This document shows, piece after piece, positions 37,203-50,830 of a stretch of DNA of 64,000 nucleotides (within the stretch, counting starts at the first letter, position 1; each line of letters starts with the position of its first letter). Source of the DNA: Stichopus chloronotus (Eukaryota > Echinodermata > Holothuroidea > Aspidochirotida > Stichopodidae); assembly GCA_021234535.1 (NCBI GenBank), contig CM037843.1:32799200-32863199 (forward strand). Reading direction: 5' to 3'. The translations under genes and the position numbers were made by a program. The notes beneath the pieces are model-generated. The model did no database searches. It had not been told where the DNA came from and saw nothing but the letters and a program-made list of their open reading frames with translations.

Positions 37203-38719
37203 CCTAATATTGAACAGATTGTTACTGCCTGATTAGGGAACTAGGGCTACCAAGATTAAATTTCACAGAAAATGCTGGACTTATCTGATCCCTCTTCTTG
37301 TAATATCTTTCAAATTTGAGAAACACAACACTAAAGCTAAATGTCAACAACGCCGAGAAAAATGACGAATCAAAGAGAAAAAATAAAAGCAGTGAAAAGC
37401 AACAACTACAGACAGTCTCAGACTGTGGAACTTGAGCTGACACCAGCATATCATTCCGACCCTTATGAATTGCCAGGTCTCAGGTTCCTCACCTTTTATT
37501 AGAACAATCTTTTAGTCACATATGAGTCATCACATGGACAATTTCACCCGAAGATCAAACAGGCTTCTTTAATATCAGCAATATTTCTGACAGAGGATAT
37601 AACCTATAAGCCATATACTAAAGATGTATGAATCACTGCATCTTTTGAGTGACTCAAAAAGACGTGTAGTCTGCCATTCTGTGCACACATAGACAATCCT
37701 GCAATACCCTAACAAATCCAAACCATTTTTAAAAGTCCATATCTATCTTAAATACATAAATTCTTTTTACAAAAAAAAATTGATATCAGTCGGTACTGAT
37801 GCCTTAGTTAAGTACATACTAATTTACATTTAGGCATCCTATGATATATTTCACAATAAGAAAGACAGAAAATTCTGCCATATAATGAAGAACAACTGGT
37901 TGAAAACTTCATGAGAAAACATGATGTCACTAATGAATACCTGAGTTTCACAGCTGCTACATCTGGCAATGAAAACAACCTCCCCACCCCCCTCCCTGCC
38001 ATCATATTAAAATCAATGCTATGTATAGATCTAAACACAACATGAGGAAAAGGTCCATTCTTTGTGTACTCAAAGTGAAGTATAAACAAGACACACAAAC
38101 AAGTCCATTTATAAAATTTCAAAATTCCCAAAGGAGATGTTAGAAAGGTATCATAATATCCTGAAACTTATACAGCTAGTTTACATTACCAGAGGATAAT
38201 AAAAAACATGATATCATTGCATATATTCCTGAATGACAGCGGCCATATGGAATTCATAAACCATGACAGACTTTACAATGAGGCTTTGTATAAACAATTT
38301 TGGCAAGATATTTATCATAACAATAACTATAAAAGAAGCGACTTTTGTTATTTTAAATCAAACAGAATTATTCTGCTAAAACTCATCCGCATGAGATGAC
38401 TGATTGGCTAAGATAAACACAACTGATAATTCCACGAACGTTAATAAATTTTGCTATATTGAAGGGAATGTCAACAACTGACCCTGAAATGGACAATGCA
38501 GAGAAACAGACAGGTGTGTGAAATACAAGTAAGGATTGTAGATGAATTAAGACTATACAGTATGCATAGACTAGTGATAGATAAATTAAACCATACAATC
38601 ACAGACGAGTTGCATCACAGAAACACTGTTCAATATTGTTTGATTTGTGTGTCTGATGTCAGTGGCACTTTTAGTTGAAGCAACCATTTAGACAAACATC
38701 CATGAAATGAATGATACAC

Positions 38720-38970
38720 AAGTTTTGATCTCTGTGTGCAACACAAATATTAGAGGGTCTGAGCAACATCATACACTGTATAGTATACAGTGCAAATGTT
38801 GGATCTCTGTGTCCAACACAAATGTTAGGGAATTTCAACAACATTATACAGTACACATGTTTGATCTCAATGTGAAGCACAAATGTTTAATACAGAATTT
38901 GAGCAACGTTATACAGTGCACACGTTTGATCTTTATGTGCAACACAAGTATTAGAGAATTTGAGCAACAT
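38720..38970 (+). repeat. ~61-75-bp tandem repeat, four units
   Basis: Units contain TTTGATCTCTGTGTGCAACA and GAGCAACATTATACAGTG. GATC anchors lie at 38727, 38802, 38863 and 38928. An open frame through the array merely translates the repeat and is not evidence of a gene. Confidence 0.8.
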
Positions 38971-39009
38971 TTTAGAGTAAAACATCCTCAGTGGAACCCT
39001 ACTGTAATG

Positions 39010-42000
39010 AATAGTGCATTGTGATCAGTACAAAACATTCAAAATACAGTAATTATGATGCCAAAAACTCACTTGTTCTCTAAACTGTCTGAGTTTGGAT
39101 GAATGAAAATTACACTAGATCAGACATTTTGCAAACATACTGTAAGACACAAGACTAACTTAAACTAGGATGCGGTTGCTACCCAGTCTTACAACTTGGG
39201 GAACAAAGAAAATACATGTACGAAAAGATGCCCTTCTTCTCCCACTTTTAATGCTATGTAGCGCAGTTCCTTGCCTAGTTGGGGCAAGTTTACGAATGGT
39301 AATGACTGTAAAATATAATTTCTATTGACATCATAAAAGCTTATTGGGCCAACTTTCTGCTTTGCGTTCTTCAAAATTACTTTCAGTTACAAAGTTCTGC
39401 TTTTCATTCTTCAAAATTACCTTCAGTTACAAAGTTGCAATGAAGTCTGCGCATAGCATGAATATTTATCAAGTCAGGTTATTGAGTAATAGGACCAGCT
39501 TCAGAGGTTCTAACCTATAACAAGGTGTTCGCCCATTTCGCCTGTTTATATACCAGCGTGTTGTATACATGTGTGTCATGGCCATAGCACTCGCGTGATA
39601 ATCTGTAAATGAATCTATTTTACCATTGGTTATGAATAAACATCACATCAGTGATTGGTTGACTTTGAAACAGTGGTTGCATGTGATTAATATCAAAAGA
39701 AGTAAACTGTCCCGCAGACTTTTGTTGGAGAATAAAATAGATATAATTAAATCACTCAGTAATTAACATCTGCAAGTGAGAAAAAAAGTAAAGTGAATGT
39801 CTTGGTTTGATCGTTTGTATCAGCATTACGGTGCAAACTGCACAGACATGGCAAAAACAAGTGAAATAAGTGTTCCTATGCAGTGGGAGGCTTAAAGTAA
39901 CTGACAATGACAATTCAGAACACTATTGGATTCAAATAAATACTTCACTTACAAGGTTTCTCAAGGTGACATTTTTTCGTAACAACTCACAATGTGAATC
40001 TACAAACTAATTTTTGGTTGATGGAGTCAGCAGTATCGAACAACTTCCTCGGGAAGATTCCCCACCACGGGGAGCAAGAAAAATTATATTTTTGACATCA
40101 AGTTGCACATAAATGAGGCCTATATTTCATTGCAATGTTGATAAAATATAAATGATTGGACATGAAAAGATGTCCAATGATCAAATTATGCTACAATTTT
40201 CCTTTTTTCATTAGCCATCAGCATCAGCATCAGCAAGAACCCTAGCTTGGCCTAAGGACTACAAATTGCAAATCAACATCCCTTGTTCAATCTGGCAAAA
40301 TATCTTGAGGGTATTCACTGACCAATGCTGCGATTCAACCTACTTTGCCAGGAACAACATTTAAAATTCATGACAAAATTGCGTTTAAACTTCCAAGCGA
40401 GTAACTTGAATCCGACATGTGGCATATGCATATGAAGTATTTGAAGTGTCTAGTGAGAGCAGACTGACGAATGAAATGCGGTGAACATAGGACATATTAT
40501 TCAAATACGTCCCTGTGGACTAACAGGTCTCGATATGAATAATTCAAGAAACATAATAAACTGCGTAAATCTGAAAATGCTATCGATGTAAAAAGGCGTC
40601 AGTGCTTACAGCGGAACAGTGACATTTACAAAACGAAATCATGTTATATTTTCTTGTCATCATAAATATTCTTAATTAAAAAATAATTCATGATATAAGA
40701 CACAAACCCATAAAGTTACTCTCTTCCTAACATCTGTATAAAGATAAGATAATAATTTGGCCATATATGTATCCAAACCTTTTTCAACTGTGGGTAAAGC
40801 TCTGTGATACAGCTTACTATGAATTTATCTGGCACTCACTAATATTTTCTTTTCCTTTTATAAAATGATTTGATTAAATTTAGATTAGCTACTGTTCTTA
40901 GAGTAATATCACTTCACCTGTTGAAGATTTTAACTTTGATGTTGTCTTTTTAACTGTATCTTTCAGCTCTCATCACCAAAATTTGTTTACAATATTTACT
41001 GTAGCATGAAAATAATTACCTCGGAATCAAGACAATAAAAATCAAAAGTAGAATCATGTTCTAACATTTAACATCAGTTGAAACTCAATAACAACATGTA
41101 TTAATGGTATGGCTTCACACTGCCCAGTCATGATAGTTGTTAGTCTTATTCTGTGAAGCGAGTAAGCTTTATACCTTCCGAAATTAAGTCTATGCTTCAA
41201 AACATAGACTCTTTGATTTAGATAAGAATAACTACATCTGACTGAGAAAGGTTAAATCATACAGTTTATCTTCATAAGATATGCGTAGGAATGACTGGTT
41301 GATACAGGTAATCTCCCTCACTAAAGTTTTGCTAATTACCTTATCTAATAATACAGTAACATGTGGCACACTTCTCAACAGGTAATTACTCAGCCTATCC
41401 AATGAAGGTGGCAACTACAATGTCAGTCAATTACATAATCTAACATTCACCTGTACAACATTAGGTGACTTATTACTTGCCATTATCAGTAATAATCATC
41501 GATCAATAATAACCATGCAAAGATGGAAATCAGTTTATTCAACCTCCCTCCAATGGATCTGACTCTATGACCATCCAACCGAGATGTCCAGGAGACATCA
41601 CTAAATTACACAGTCAACAGTGATGCAGATAGGCTAATGCAAATGTGACAAATCCACATTTAATTAACCAAAAAAAATATCTGTAGCACCACTTGATGAT
41701 GCAACTTCGTTATGAGAGTGGTAAAATGTCTGAGTGAGCCCCAAACACATCATAAATATTTGCCTTTCTTTCATCTCAACCCAATGTACTTTTCTTCCAT
41801 CTACTGTACGACAATAACACATGCTAATGAGTAGTGAAACTGGTGTGTCCCCTAGTTTGTTTATCAATGCTATTTAACAATTATCATAATTGTCATTACA
41901 AATGACAAACGTTTAGAGACATCACGGCATCAAACACACACACACATGCAAAAAGTCTAGTTCTCGTAAAGATAAATGCAACTACACCTTTCACTAATGG

Positions 42001-43549
42001 AGTACAAGGCAATAATTACCCCCACTGATCAAAAGTGTGGCACAAGACATGGCTATGGTATGATTGACTTTGAATGAGCACAAATTACATTACCAAATGC
42101 TTACCTGTTCCACCAGCAAGTCTTCGCAGGACAAATAACTTTCCCTTTAAAATCAATGTCCTCACAACATGTATCAAAGTAATATCAGTGTCTTACGTTG
42201 CCTAAGCTCAGTTCTGCCGCATCACAGACTGAAAATGCTTCCAGTTTTAGAATCAAAACAGTGCAATTAAAGCCCAATGCAATGCACATTCTGTCCAAAC
42301 AGACCAATAATCATAAAACAGCTGAGGAACCATTTAAGGGTAAGAATCAGCAGCAACGTTGGCCGTGATAAAAGCGTCTGTCTCTTAACGTGCAACCACT
42401 CTGCAATGACACATAAGCACCGAGAAATGCGTCAACACGAAGCTAGAAATCATTAGTTGCTAACGACTTCCCTTGTATAGTAGAGTTAGTCAGTGGTTGA
42501 ATCAATACCCCTTAGGCAGCTATACTGCATAGAGGAGGATGGGAATGACAAATGCATGAAAAATAAAGTTAATCAACTTTAAATTACAGACCTATGTTCT
42601 TTCATTTGCAGAGGGAAACTAAACTCTGTTAGGGAGGCAGTCTGCTTAACATTTGCACGAACTGATATATGGCATTGAGAAATGGTGACATATAATACCC
42701 TGTATTGATTAGTGGTGAGATGCATCTAAACTGGTTTAAGAAAAGAAGTAATTTCCTCAAAGTCTTAGGAGTGATAGCATGTACAGTAACACAGCCTGCC
42801 ATCAAGATACAGTAAGTTCAATCTCCTTTTTAGGTGAACAGGTAGATATGTGCAGAGCTTTCTAATGTAGTTTAATAGAGAGAATAATTATGTTATTGAA
42901 ACAGTCAAAGAGTTTAATTTTAAAGATTAATGTTGTATCATTCATAAATGAAGCTACGTAGATCTAAGTAAATAAATGTTTGCAAAGATTCTGAAATATT
43001 AAGGTCAATGTATTCTCTTGAAAACTTACAAATTCCAAGCAGTGAGGCTTTCCGACCCCTTGGGATGCACTCACAGTATTCACATGTTTTTCGTTTGTCA
43101 GTTCCATACAAAATTCTCAAGCTATAATTCATTTGAGACTAAGTCAAACCTCTCTGCAGTAACTGCGTTTCATCTTTTTAACCTATTCATGCATAATGAG
43201 GGGCAACCAAATATTCAACTATGATATCATACCAACAACATCCATCATAACTTTGCCATGTGAAGATCAGCCTGGATGAGTTTTATTAGTATGTTTATGA
43301 GCAGCAGACTTCTCGGATACCATTCATACATGTATAATCATAATTTTCTGCACTAATTCCTCAGCAACTTAGATGACATTGGTATGATATTACAAACAGC
43401 CTTATTGTGAGTGCCACTATGTGCCATCATTCTAATTTGGGAGGTAATTGATCACACTCTGCCCGAGATCTTGCATGTGTACTACAGTATGATTCACATA
43501 CATTAAGGTCACATATCTCAATACGGAGTGAGGTATTGAGCTCTAAGAT
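39010..43549. other. Intron 1 sequence without recognised element
   Basis: AT-rich. I see no exon or repeat family member. A tandem-like duplication of TTCTTCAAAATTACYTTCAG sits near 39367-39427. Confidence 0.45.
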
Positions 43550-44150
43550 CATTAGCACCTCCAAAAATTTGCAAATAGTCTATACACTATATCTCAGAAT
43601 GATCTGTGCTCTTCAATGGTCAGTACATAAATTCCAATCAGTTGCAAAATGCTGAAAGACTTACATTATTGACATGTGGTGGGAATGATCAGTTATCTAG
43701 TCATTCATAAATAGTTCAATTTGTGACGTTATGCTCTTAGAATTTTAAGTCCCACCAGCCGCAAGCTGTCCCTAATCTCTTTAGTTTCGCTGTGTGCTGT
43801 GAGAATGATCAGTACCACAAGCCACTCATAAATAGCATACTTTGTGATACTGTGCTGTTAGGTAATCAGTACCTCCAGTCATTCATTCTTATCGTAATCT
43901 GTGACTGCGCTCTTAGAATAATAAGTACCACCACTCATTCATACATAGTTTAGCTAAGCTGTGCAGTCAGAATGATCACTACCGTCAGTAAGTCATAACT
44001 ATGACAATATTTGATATTGTGCTATTTAGGATAGTGAGTAGCCTCCAGTCACTTACAAACAGTTTATTTATGTTGTGCTGTTAAAATGATCGTTACTACC
44101 GGTCGTTCATCATTGGCTAAGTTTGCGATGTTGTGCTCTCAGCATGATCA
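43550..44150. repeat. Degenerate ~57-bp tandem array
   Basis: Units follow the pattern AATGATCAGTACCWCCAGTC, ATTCATAAATAGTT, TTTGTGAT, TTGTGCTCTTAG. Starts recur near 43682, 43738, 43803, 43860, 43916, 43970, 44030, 44088 and 44143. The units are strongly diverged, so the array is old. Confidence 0.75.
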
Positions 44151-44450
44151 ACACCTCCAACAAATTAATTTAACATCTGATAAAGTATCTGGCTGGTGAA
44201 ACTGTCCTCTTAGATTTTTTTCAAATTGTTTTCTAATATTTATGAGCGGAGAACAAGGTCACGCAGTCTTCTAAAATCTTAGCGACTAGGTAACACCTCC
44301 ACTATATTCATTTAGCATCTGATAAATTATCTGGCTGGTGAAACGGTCCTCTTAAGGTTTTTTTTTCCCTTCGTTTCCTAAAATTTATGAACATAGAGGA
44401 CGAGTGACAGTAATGCAGTTTCTCACAATCTGAGTGACTAGGGGATACTG
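44151..44450. repeat. Two-unit ~142-bp tandem duplication
   Basis: The block AYCTGATAAAKTATCTGGCTGG followed by GTGAAACKGTCCTCTTA occurs at about 44174 and again at about 44316. It directly abuts the ~57-bp array and shares its CACCTCCA start and CTCTTAG end, so it may be a higher-order derivative. Confidence 0.75.
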
Positions 44451-45589
44451 GTAAATGAACAGTACATCTCTCTTGTAGTCACATCAGGTTAAAAGTATCT
44501 TTAAAAACACACAGTGGGGTAAGATGGTGCCCGGGGGCCTCTCCTTCAACTTTGGACCATAACGATCCCTACCGAAAAATCCAAAGGATGGACAAAGTAG
44601 TGTTTCACATGTTGCTTCATCTAACAATATAAACACTACAACATTACTAGCGAGATCTAACTAATACTTCATGGTCATACTTTTAAGTTTTAAGAGTTAT
44701 TTACATTTCTGGAATAGTTCCTGTCAATTCCTCTTTAACACTGCAAAAACAATAAATCTCACGAACATCACAGCTGACTTTTTTAATCTCCCTTACATAC
44801 TGCATAACGTCAGTCAGGAGGGAAATTTAAAAACTGCATAGATCCACACTGAACTATTTATGCAACAACATCTAAATATTTAGACCTACTTCATTCCATA
44901 ACCCCTTCAATAAAGTAGCTATACCATGTGCTATAAATATAAGTCCCTTCTGCTTGGTACGCAAAATGACCACATCTTCTGTACAAAGACCATCAAAAGT
45001 TTTCACAGCCCAATAGCTCAAATCATAGCACATAAAGGGAATATTTTCACAACTACTCTAATAGTCAACTAGGGCATGAACCCTATTAATAGTGGTACAA
45101 TATTTGTCTAATTTAACACATTAACACTAACGAGTATCAACTCCTTTATGGTGGGCCACAGGAGGGGTGGTGGGGGAGGAATCTGGTGCAGCAACATTTT
45201 GTACGACATCAGATTCAGACCTCTACATCTTGAAGACTAGTAAAAAAGCATTTTTAGTCAAAAATGACAGTTGGTTTTGTACTTTTACGCCACTTCTTGG
45301 TTCAAAATCTTAAGTTTCCTAAAAGAACCATTACCAGACTATGGTAATAGTGTCTTGACCAACTTTCAAACTGCAATAAACACAGATCTGCCAAAGTCAC
45401 CATTCAATTTGAAGGTTTTCACATAACGGAGATCTAACAGTAACGGTACCCTGCACGATGTTTGAGCTGGTGGAGAGTCACATCTGAGAAACATGCCTCT
45501 AACTTTCATGAATACAAGATCTCCATCCAGAAAGGGTGAAATAATTTTTGCATGTCTTTACCGTATCCCCCAAACTTCTTGGCTTGGGA

Positions 45590-46180
45590 ATTAACTGGCG
45601 ACGTACTCACCTCACATAACCTATGCATTACTGTATTGACTATGATCTAGCATCTTGCAAGTGTAGGTGTGTTGGCCACCATAATACGGGAGAGGAGAAC
45701 CTGGACACAAGGTGGTAAAAACAAGTCAACAACAGAATGCACCAAACATATGAAATATAAAGGCTACATTCTATAGCCTAATCCCCACAACTCCCTGGTG
45801 TGGGTAAAGAGAACGGCTCCTGGAGACGAATCTCCAACCTCAGGCCACTGAATGCTGACTACAAAAGGACATGTAGGTTCCATATGGAAACCCTGGCCTT
45901 CATCATTCCCACTCTTTGGAGGGGGATGTGGGCGGCATCACAGGGTAGGGCTAGGCTAGGCCTTAGAAGGCGCTAGAATTAGTTTTGAGGATATTTAGAG
46001 CAAGGTCAAATGTATGCATTAGTGAAGCAAGGGGTAAGTATATGTACAATGTGAATTTAATTTTAATTGAAACCAGCAAAGCAACGCTACGTACTATACA
46101 TAATACACAACCCTGTAAGTGACAGGGTTTAGACCTCATATGAAGTGAGGGAGTATACGCTGTGAATTTACAATATCACT
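45590..46180. mobile_element. MITE family E, copy 1
   Basis: The copy contains TACTCACCTCACATAACC and CTATGCATTACTGTATTGAC (from 45609), AATCCCCACAACTCCCTGGTG (45780), and the reversed arm ATGCATTAGTGAAGCAAGGG and TAAGTATATGTACAATGTGA (46014-46052). These blocks recur at 55000-55350 and 62630-63000. There is no transposase frame. Borders are approximate because the copy looks internally rearranged. Confidence 0.65.
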
Positions 46181-46369
46181 GTTTTATTTGAGTGGATTAT
46201 GTAATACCATATATTGAGCCTAATATGAACAAAACCCCCATTTCCTGATATTCAATAGTAGTCAAATGTATAGTTTGTTACATACATCCAAGATTCATGC
46301 ATCCAAGTCTCAATATAATCAACCACCAAAATTATCTTATATCAAAGAAAATTTTTACCATTCTACACT

Positions 46370-46545
46370 GACAGACATGATATGTAGACAGACCAACAGA
46401 TAGACAGACATGCAGAGACAGACTGCTTGAACAGAATTTAAACATAACAGATATGTCAGGCAACAAGATGTAGACAAACAGATACAGATCAAACAGCTGC
46501 AGACAGACTTGAAAACAGATCTATAGATGCTGGCAGATTATGAAT
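46370..46545. repeat. CAGA/GACA-rich tract
   Basis: Dense AGACAGAC, ACAGATAGACAGACA and CAGACAGACTT motifs form an eroded tetranucleotide microsatellite on the plus strand. Confidence 0.75.
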
Positions 46546-46945
46546 AAAGACAGCTAAAGCGACATAGCTTTGTTACCTAAAATTTAATTCTCTGAGAGAA
46601 AATAAGCAATAACTTTCTGAGAGCCAACAAGCTATCTTTCTTTCTATGTTTCACAAATTCAGTTTTTCACTTCATTTCCTTTCCTGTTCTTATCAACCTT
46701 TCCACTGCAATTTTTCTTCTACACCTTCTGCATTCCAAAATAGTTATTTATTTGCTAATTAGATGGAAATGAACCAACTCTGTTTCTGCCTTCATCTCTG
46801 AAGTTGCATCTTACAAACAACTTCAATAACTAGTTGTGTTAGTCATCATCCATGCTTTTTCTATGTCATTCTATTCTAAATTTTAAGCTTTGATGCTGCT
46901 TAATGCAAGCACTCATAACTGCTTGCAGCAAACTGTTGCATATCA

Positions 46946-47000
46946 TTTTTTTTTCTTCTTTTTTTTTTCTCTTTTTCCCCAAGCTCCTTTCTCCTTTTAG
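46946..47000 (+). promoter_or_regulatory. Long pyrimidine tract ending in AG (acceptor-like)
   Basis: About 50 almost pure pyrimidines end in TTTTAG at 46995-47000, a textbook splice acceptor on the plus strand. The frame after it is open to 47428 with a GC-richer first 150 bases, but I see no matching donor. It may be a cryptic acceptor or part of an unrecognised non-coding gene. Confidence 0.25.
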
Positions 47001-47428
47001 TATCCGTTTTCTTTGACGTGAGTCATCTAGATTTCGCAGAGTATGCTGAGATTATCGGCAAAGCTAGCCGTCTCCGACTCAGCTGCTTGAGAAAAGATGA
47101 GGCACGAGGCAAGATCGATAGCTGCAGCAGCGATACAGCAGCAGCCATCATATTACTATGGATTATATCTCTGCATCTGCAAAAATCCACAGAGATTTAT
47201 TACATTAGTCCCGCACAATGCACAACATTTCAGTTCTCTTTACATCGGTTTAACTGCTTGGGAGGAAAAAAAATAGGGAGGACAGGGAAAAAACAAACAT
47301 TCCCAATCACAGCACTACAAACACCTCTTGTTGCTTACACAAAATATGGCTCAGACATAATTCTTTCAGTTAATACTATTGGGAAGATGAAGTGTGCTTT
47401 TTTGTCAGAATTTTACATATTGTATTAA

Positions 47429-50139
47429 ATCAAAAGGTGCCAAAATCTTGCCCTTTTTTTCTGCTTTTAATATAGTAACGTCTTATCGCTTGCTGAACAC
47501 TACACACTTGTGTCAGCTTAAATTGCTTCCACAGTTGAAGATATGATACCATCGAAACTAATTAACGTGGAAATTTTAACAGAAATCTTTGTTTGGGAAA
47601 TAAAAGTATAGGTATAACTGAAAAAGACATTTTCCTAAGCACACCTGTTAGAGATCTAAAAGGAGAGACCTTAAAGTAATTACATGCTCTATAATTCTAT
47701 GTACTACTGCACATAACCTTCTAACCTTTCATTACATAAGGAAACACACTGTGATCAATCACTACACAAAGCATAATACTGGACTGTCAACTGGGTTCAA
47801 AGAGTCTTGAAATCTGGTCAAAATCTCGTCCAAATATGGATCAAAGAGCAATGGATTGAAAAGGGCATGTTTCTTCATAAAGTTGCATTTCAAACATGCA
47901 AACATCAAGTGTTGATGAAGGAAAACATTTGGATGCACAGTCTGTGGATTGCTCTAAAACATTTGTGATTAGAGGAATAAACTTATCTTAAAGGGAAATA
48001 GGGCATTTAGAATACACCAACATGACATTCTAAAGAAATAGCCTTAAGTCATTATTAAACCATTCAGTTTCATCAATGAACGTCTGCCAAGGCGTTATCT
48101 CCTCAAAACGTTATGCATGTGATGAGTGACAGAAGATGCATCATTTGAATTTTGAAAAGTTTGGGTGAACAAATTAGTGTTGAGCAACAAATAACTGAGT
48201 TTCTATCTGTGAGAAACTTATTTCTTGGAAAAAAGACTACTGTCCTTCCTTATTTTGAATAATCTATCATTCTGCATCCACAAACATTGGTTTTAAAAAT
48301 ATGGATGTTTTCAGTAAAACAAATGCCCTATTTCCCTTTAAACATGTAGTGTACACCATTAGCATGTACATAATAGAGAGACTCCAGAGCAGTAGTGACA
48401 TTAAGTCCAAGACTACGTTCATCCACCGAGCAAATCCACTTGGCCACATGCCAAGGGTAACCCTTCCCCCCCAAAGGATAGACTTTATCACGATCAACCC
48501 TTTTTCCATCTACGCGTGTCCCCAAATACGCAACTCTAAACGAGATGCAGTGTGAAAGATTCGTCCCAAAAGACTCCTCTTCATAACAAAATGTTATGCA
48601 CTGTTGCAGAAATGATGAAATTATGACATACCGCTAATGTTCCACTCCATGTATGTAGTAGAACAATTTCACCTTAACTGCCAATTATTATATAGCATCA
48701 ATACTTGACCAGTGTTTTGAACCAACTCCAAATAATGACTTTTCATCACCAGCTCAGGACAATCGAGCAGCGGAACTATCCTCGGGGTACTGTATCTCAT
48801 CCAAACAACAGCAGCAAATTAACAAAAGTACATACCAAACACACAAAAATGATAGAGTGCTCAATAAAATAATGATATGACTCAGTAATCCCAGGGACTG
48901 ATAATGAGTGAATATTAGCAGTTGGGACTACAATTTGAGCCAACGATCTTCTTGATTTTCTCTCGATGCATTCATCAAGATTTGAGACTTCTGAATTACT
49001 TTTTTACGAGAAAATTCCACCTTGCCATTCACTTGTCTCACTGGACATCGGCATCTCCATAAATCTTTCGTACCATGTAATTTTCAGCACAAGTGTGCCT
49101 GTAATGAACTTACATCGACAAACTTTCTTGCAAAACTGGTACATATGCTACGTAAGCGATCATATGTGACCAACAGAAATGTACATTTTTCAAAGTTTGA
49201 TCTATTTGAAGACACACATACTTTTGCTGTCTTGAATCTGCCATAAATTGCTTCATTAAATATTGCTTTATTAAACTGAGGTGAAACATTCTGCTGATAA
49301 AAATTATAAAGAAGTACTGACTCCCACTTTAAAGGAGAAATTCAGGTCTAGGATTGATTCTGGACCAAAAATATCTTCAAACAAGAGAAACAGCAGGTTA
49401 GGCAGCAACCTGCACAACAACATGGGCACATTTTCCTTCTTTTTCCCCTTTCCCCCTCTCATGTTTTTCCTTTGGGGGGGCATTTACCAGAGACAACTTT
49501 TAATTGCCTATGGTGATCCTGCAATTCTACTCCTTTCAATGGGTGGCCTCCCAATCATTTCTTCAGTTACTCTTACCTGTTTCAACTCAATGCAAAGAAC
49601 GTGCATAAAGGGCATACACCTGGAAAAATGGTACTACTATATGACAACCTTGCACAAATTTCTCAACAGCTAGGAATAATTCCATCAAGGCAAACATTTT
49701 TTTTTCAGTAAGATGTTTACTACATGCACACACATACACTGATGTTATCGAAGATCTACTGTGGCTCACATGCTCATTTCTTTTACGGGGGTCTAGCATT
49801 CTGCTAAAACTTGTACTAGGATTGCATAAAAAGTCTCCAAGTTAGTTAAGTCTGACATACAAAGCATTTCAATGCATACTATATGGCATGTCTGTTCACG
49901 CAACTGCAATTCATCTCATCTGCAGCTAAGCGTACACTCCAAAAATAAGTCCTTTATACTCAACCCAGGATCCAAAATGCAACAACACAGCAATTGTGAG
50001 CACATTCCGAAGTTCCAGACACTTTCATTCAGGCTTACCAATGATTGCATGCCCAAGTCAGAAACCCAAGTACCCTATCTACTTACTATAGATGCGTTTA
50101 ATCTGTATCCCACAGCCACATCTATCAGAGCGGTTAGAG
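47429..50139. other. Intron 1 sequence without recognised element
   Basis: AT-rich. I see no repeat family member or supported exon. Confidence 0.45.
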
Positions 50140-50830
50140 TCGCTCACACCATGTAACAATCGAGGGTTACACTACAACTGCTGCCTCACCCTAGTGACAT
50201 ACAACCAATCCACAAAACTTACATCCTCTCAGATAAGTCTCAACTACAGATCAGCCTGAGCTATCTCACTAATGCCACAAACCATGCATTGCAACTGGTA
50301 CCTCAAACATGCCATGACCACAAACATTCACTGAAACAAAGGCCTCACATATTCTACCCAACATAACCACCGATGCATGCCACAAGCTATATTACCACTA
50401 AATGTCTGATTGCATACCACATCTACACCTAAAGCTGAGGCTTTACACATGCCACAACCTCTGCGTTACATCTAATATGCATGACTATGCATGATTATTA
50501 TGCATGACCCCAACACTGCGAGTAAATCATTATATATGCCACAACCCTAGCACAGCAACTGGTGTCCTAAACATGCCATAAACCAGCACAACAAAAAATG
50601 ATGCTTTACAAAGGCCATATACTACGAACCATGTACTAAAACTAATAGCTCCCTCATACTGTGCATATACCAAAAACCATGAACTGATTTGTGCACAAAT
50701 GCCTCAAAAACGAAAATCCAAACCTAAATGCCTTGTGTGCCACAATCCCAAAAACTAATACTGTATATGCACCTCCTCTTCTACAATTTACTAATGCTTC
50801 AAACATGTCGCAACCCAATGTACTTAAACG
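50140..50830. repeat. Degenerate minisatellite with CATGCCACAACC core
   Basis: The core CATGCCACAAnCC recurs at irregular 35-70-base spacing, joined by phrases such as GCAACTGGTRYCTCAAACATG. The plus strand is strikingly poor in G. The low-complexity frame over it is not a gene. Confidence 0.65.

Noticed and set aside
38707..39024. 105-codon frame with repeated peptide
   Set aside because: The peptide repeat is explained by the underlying tandem DNA repeat whose units keep the frame only by chance, with spacings of 75, 61 and 65 bases.
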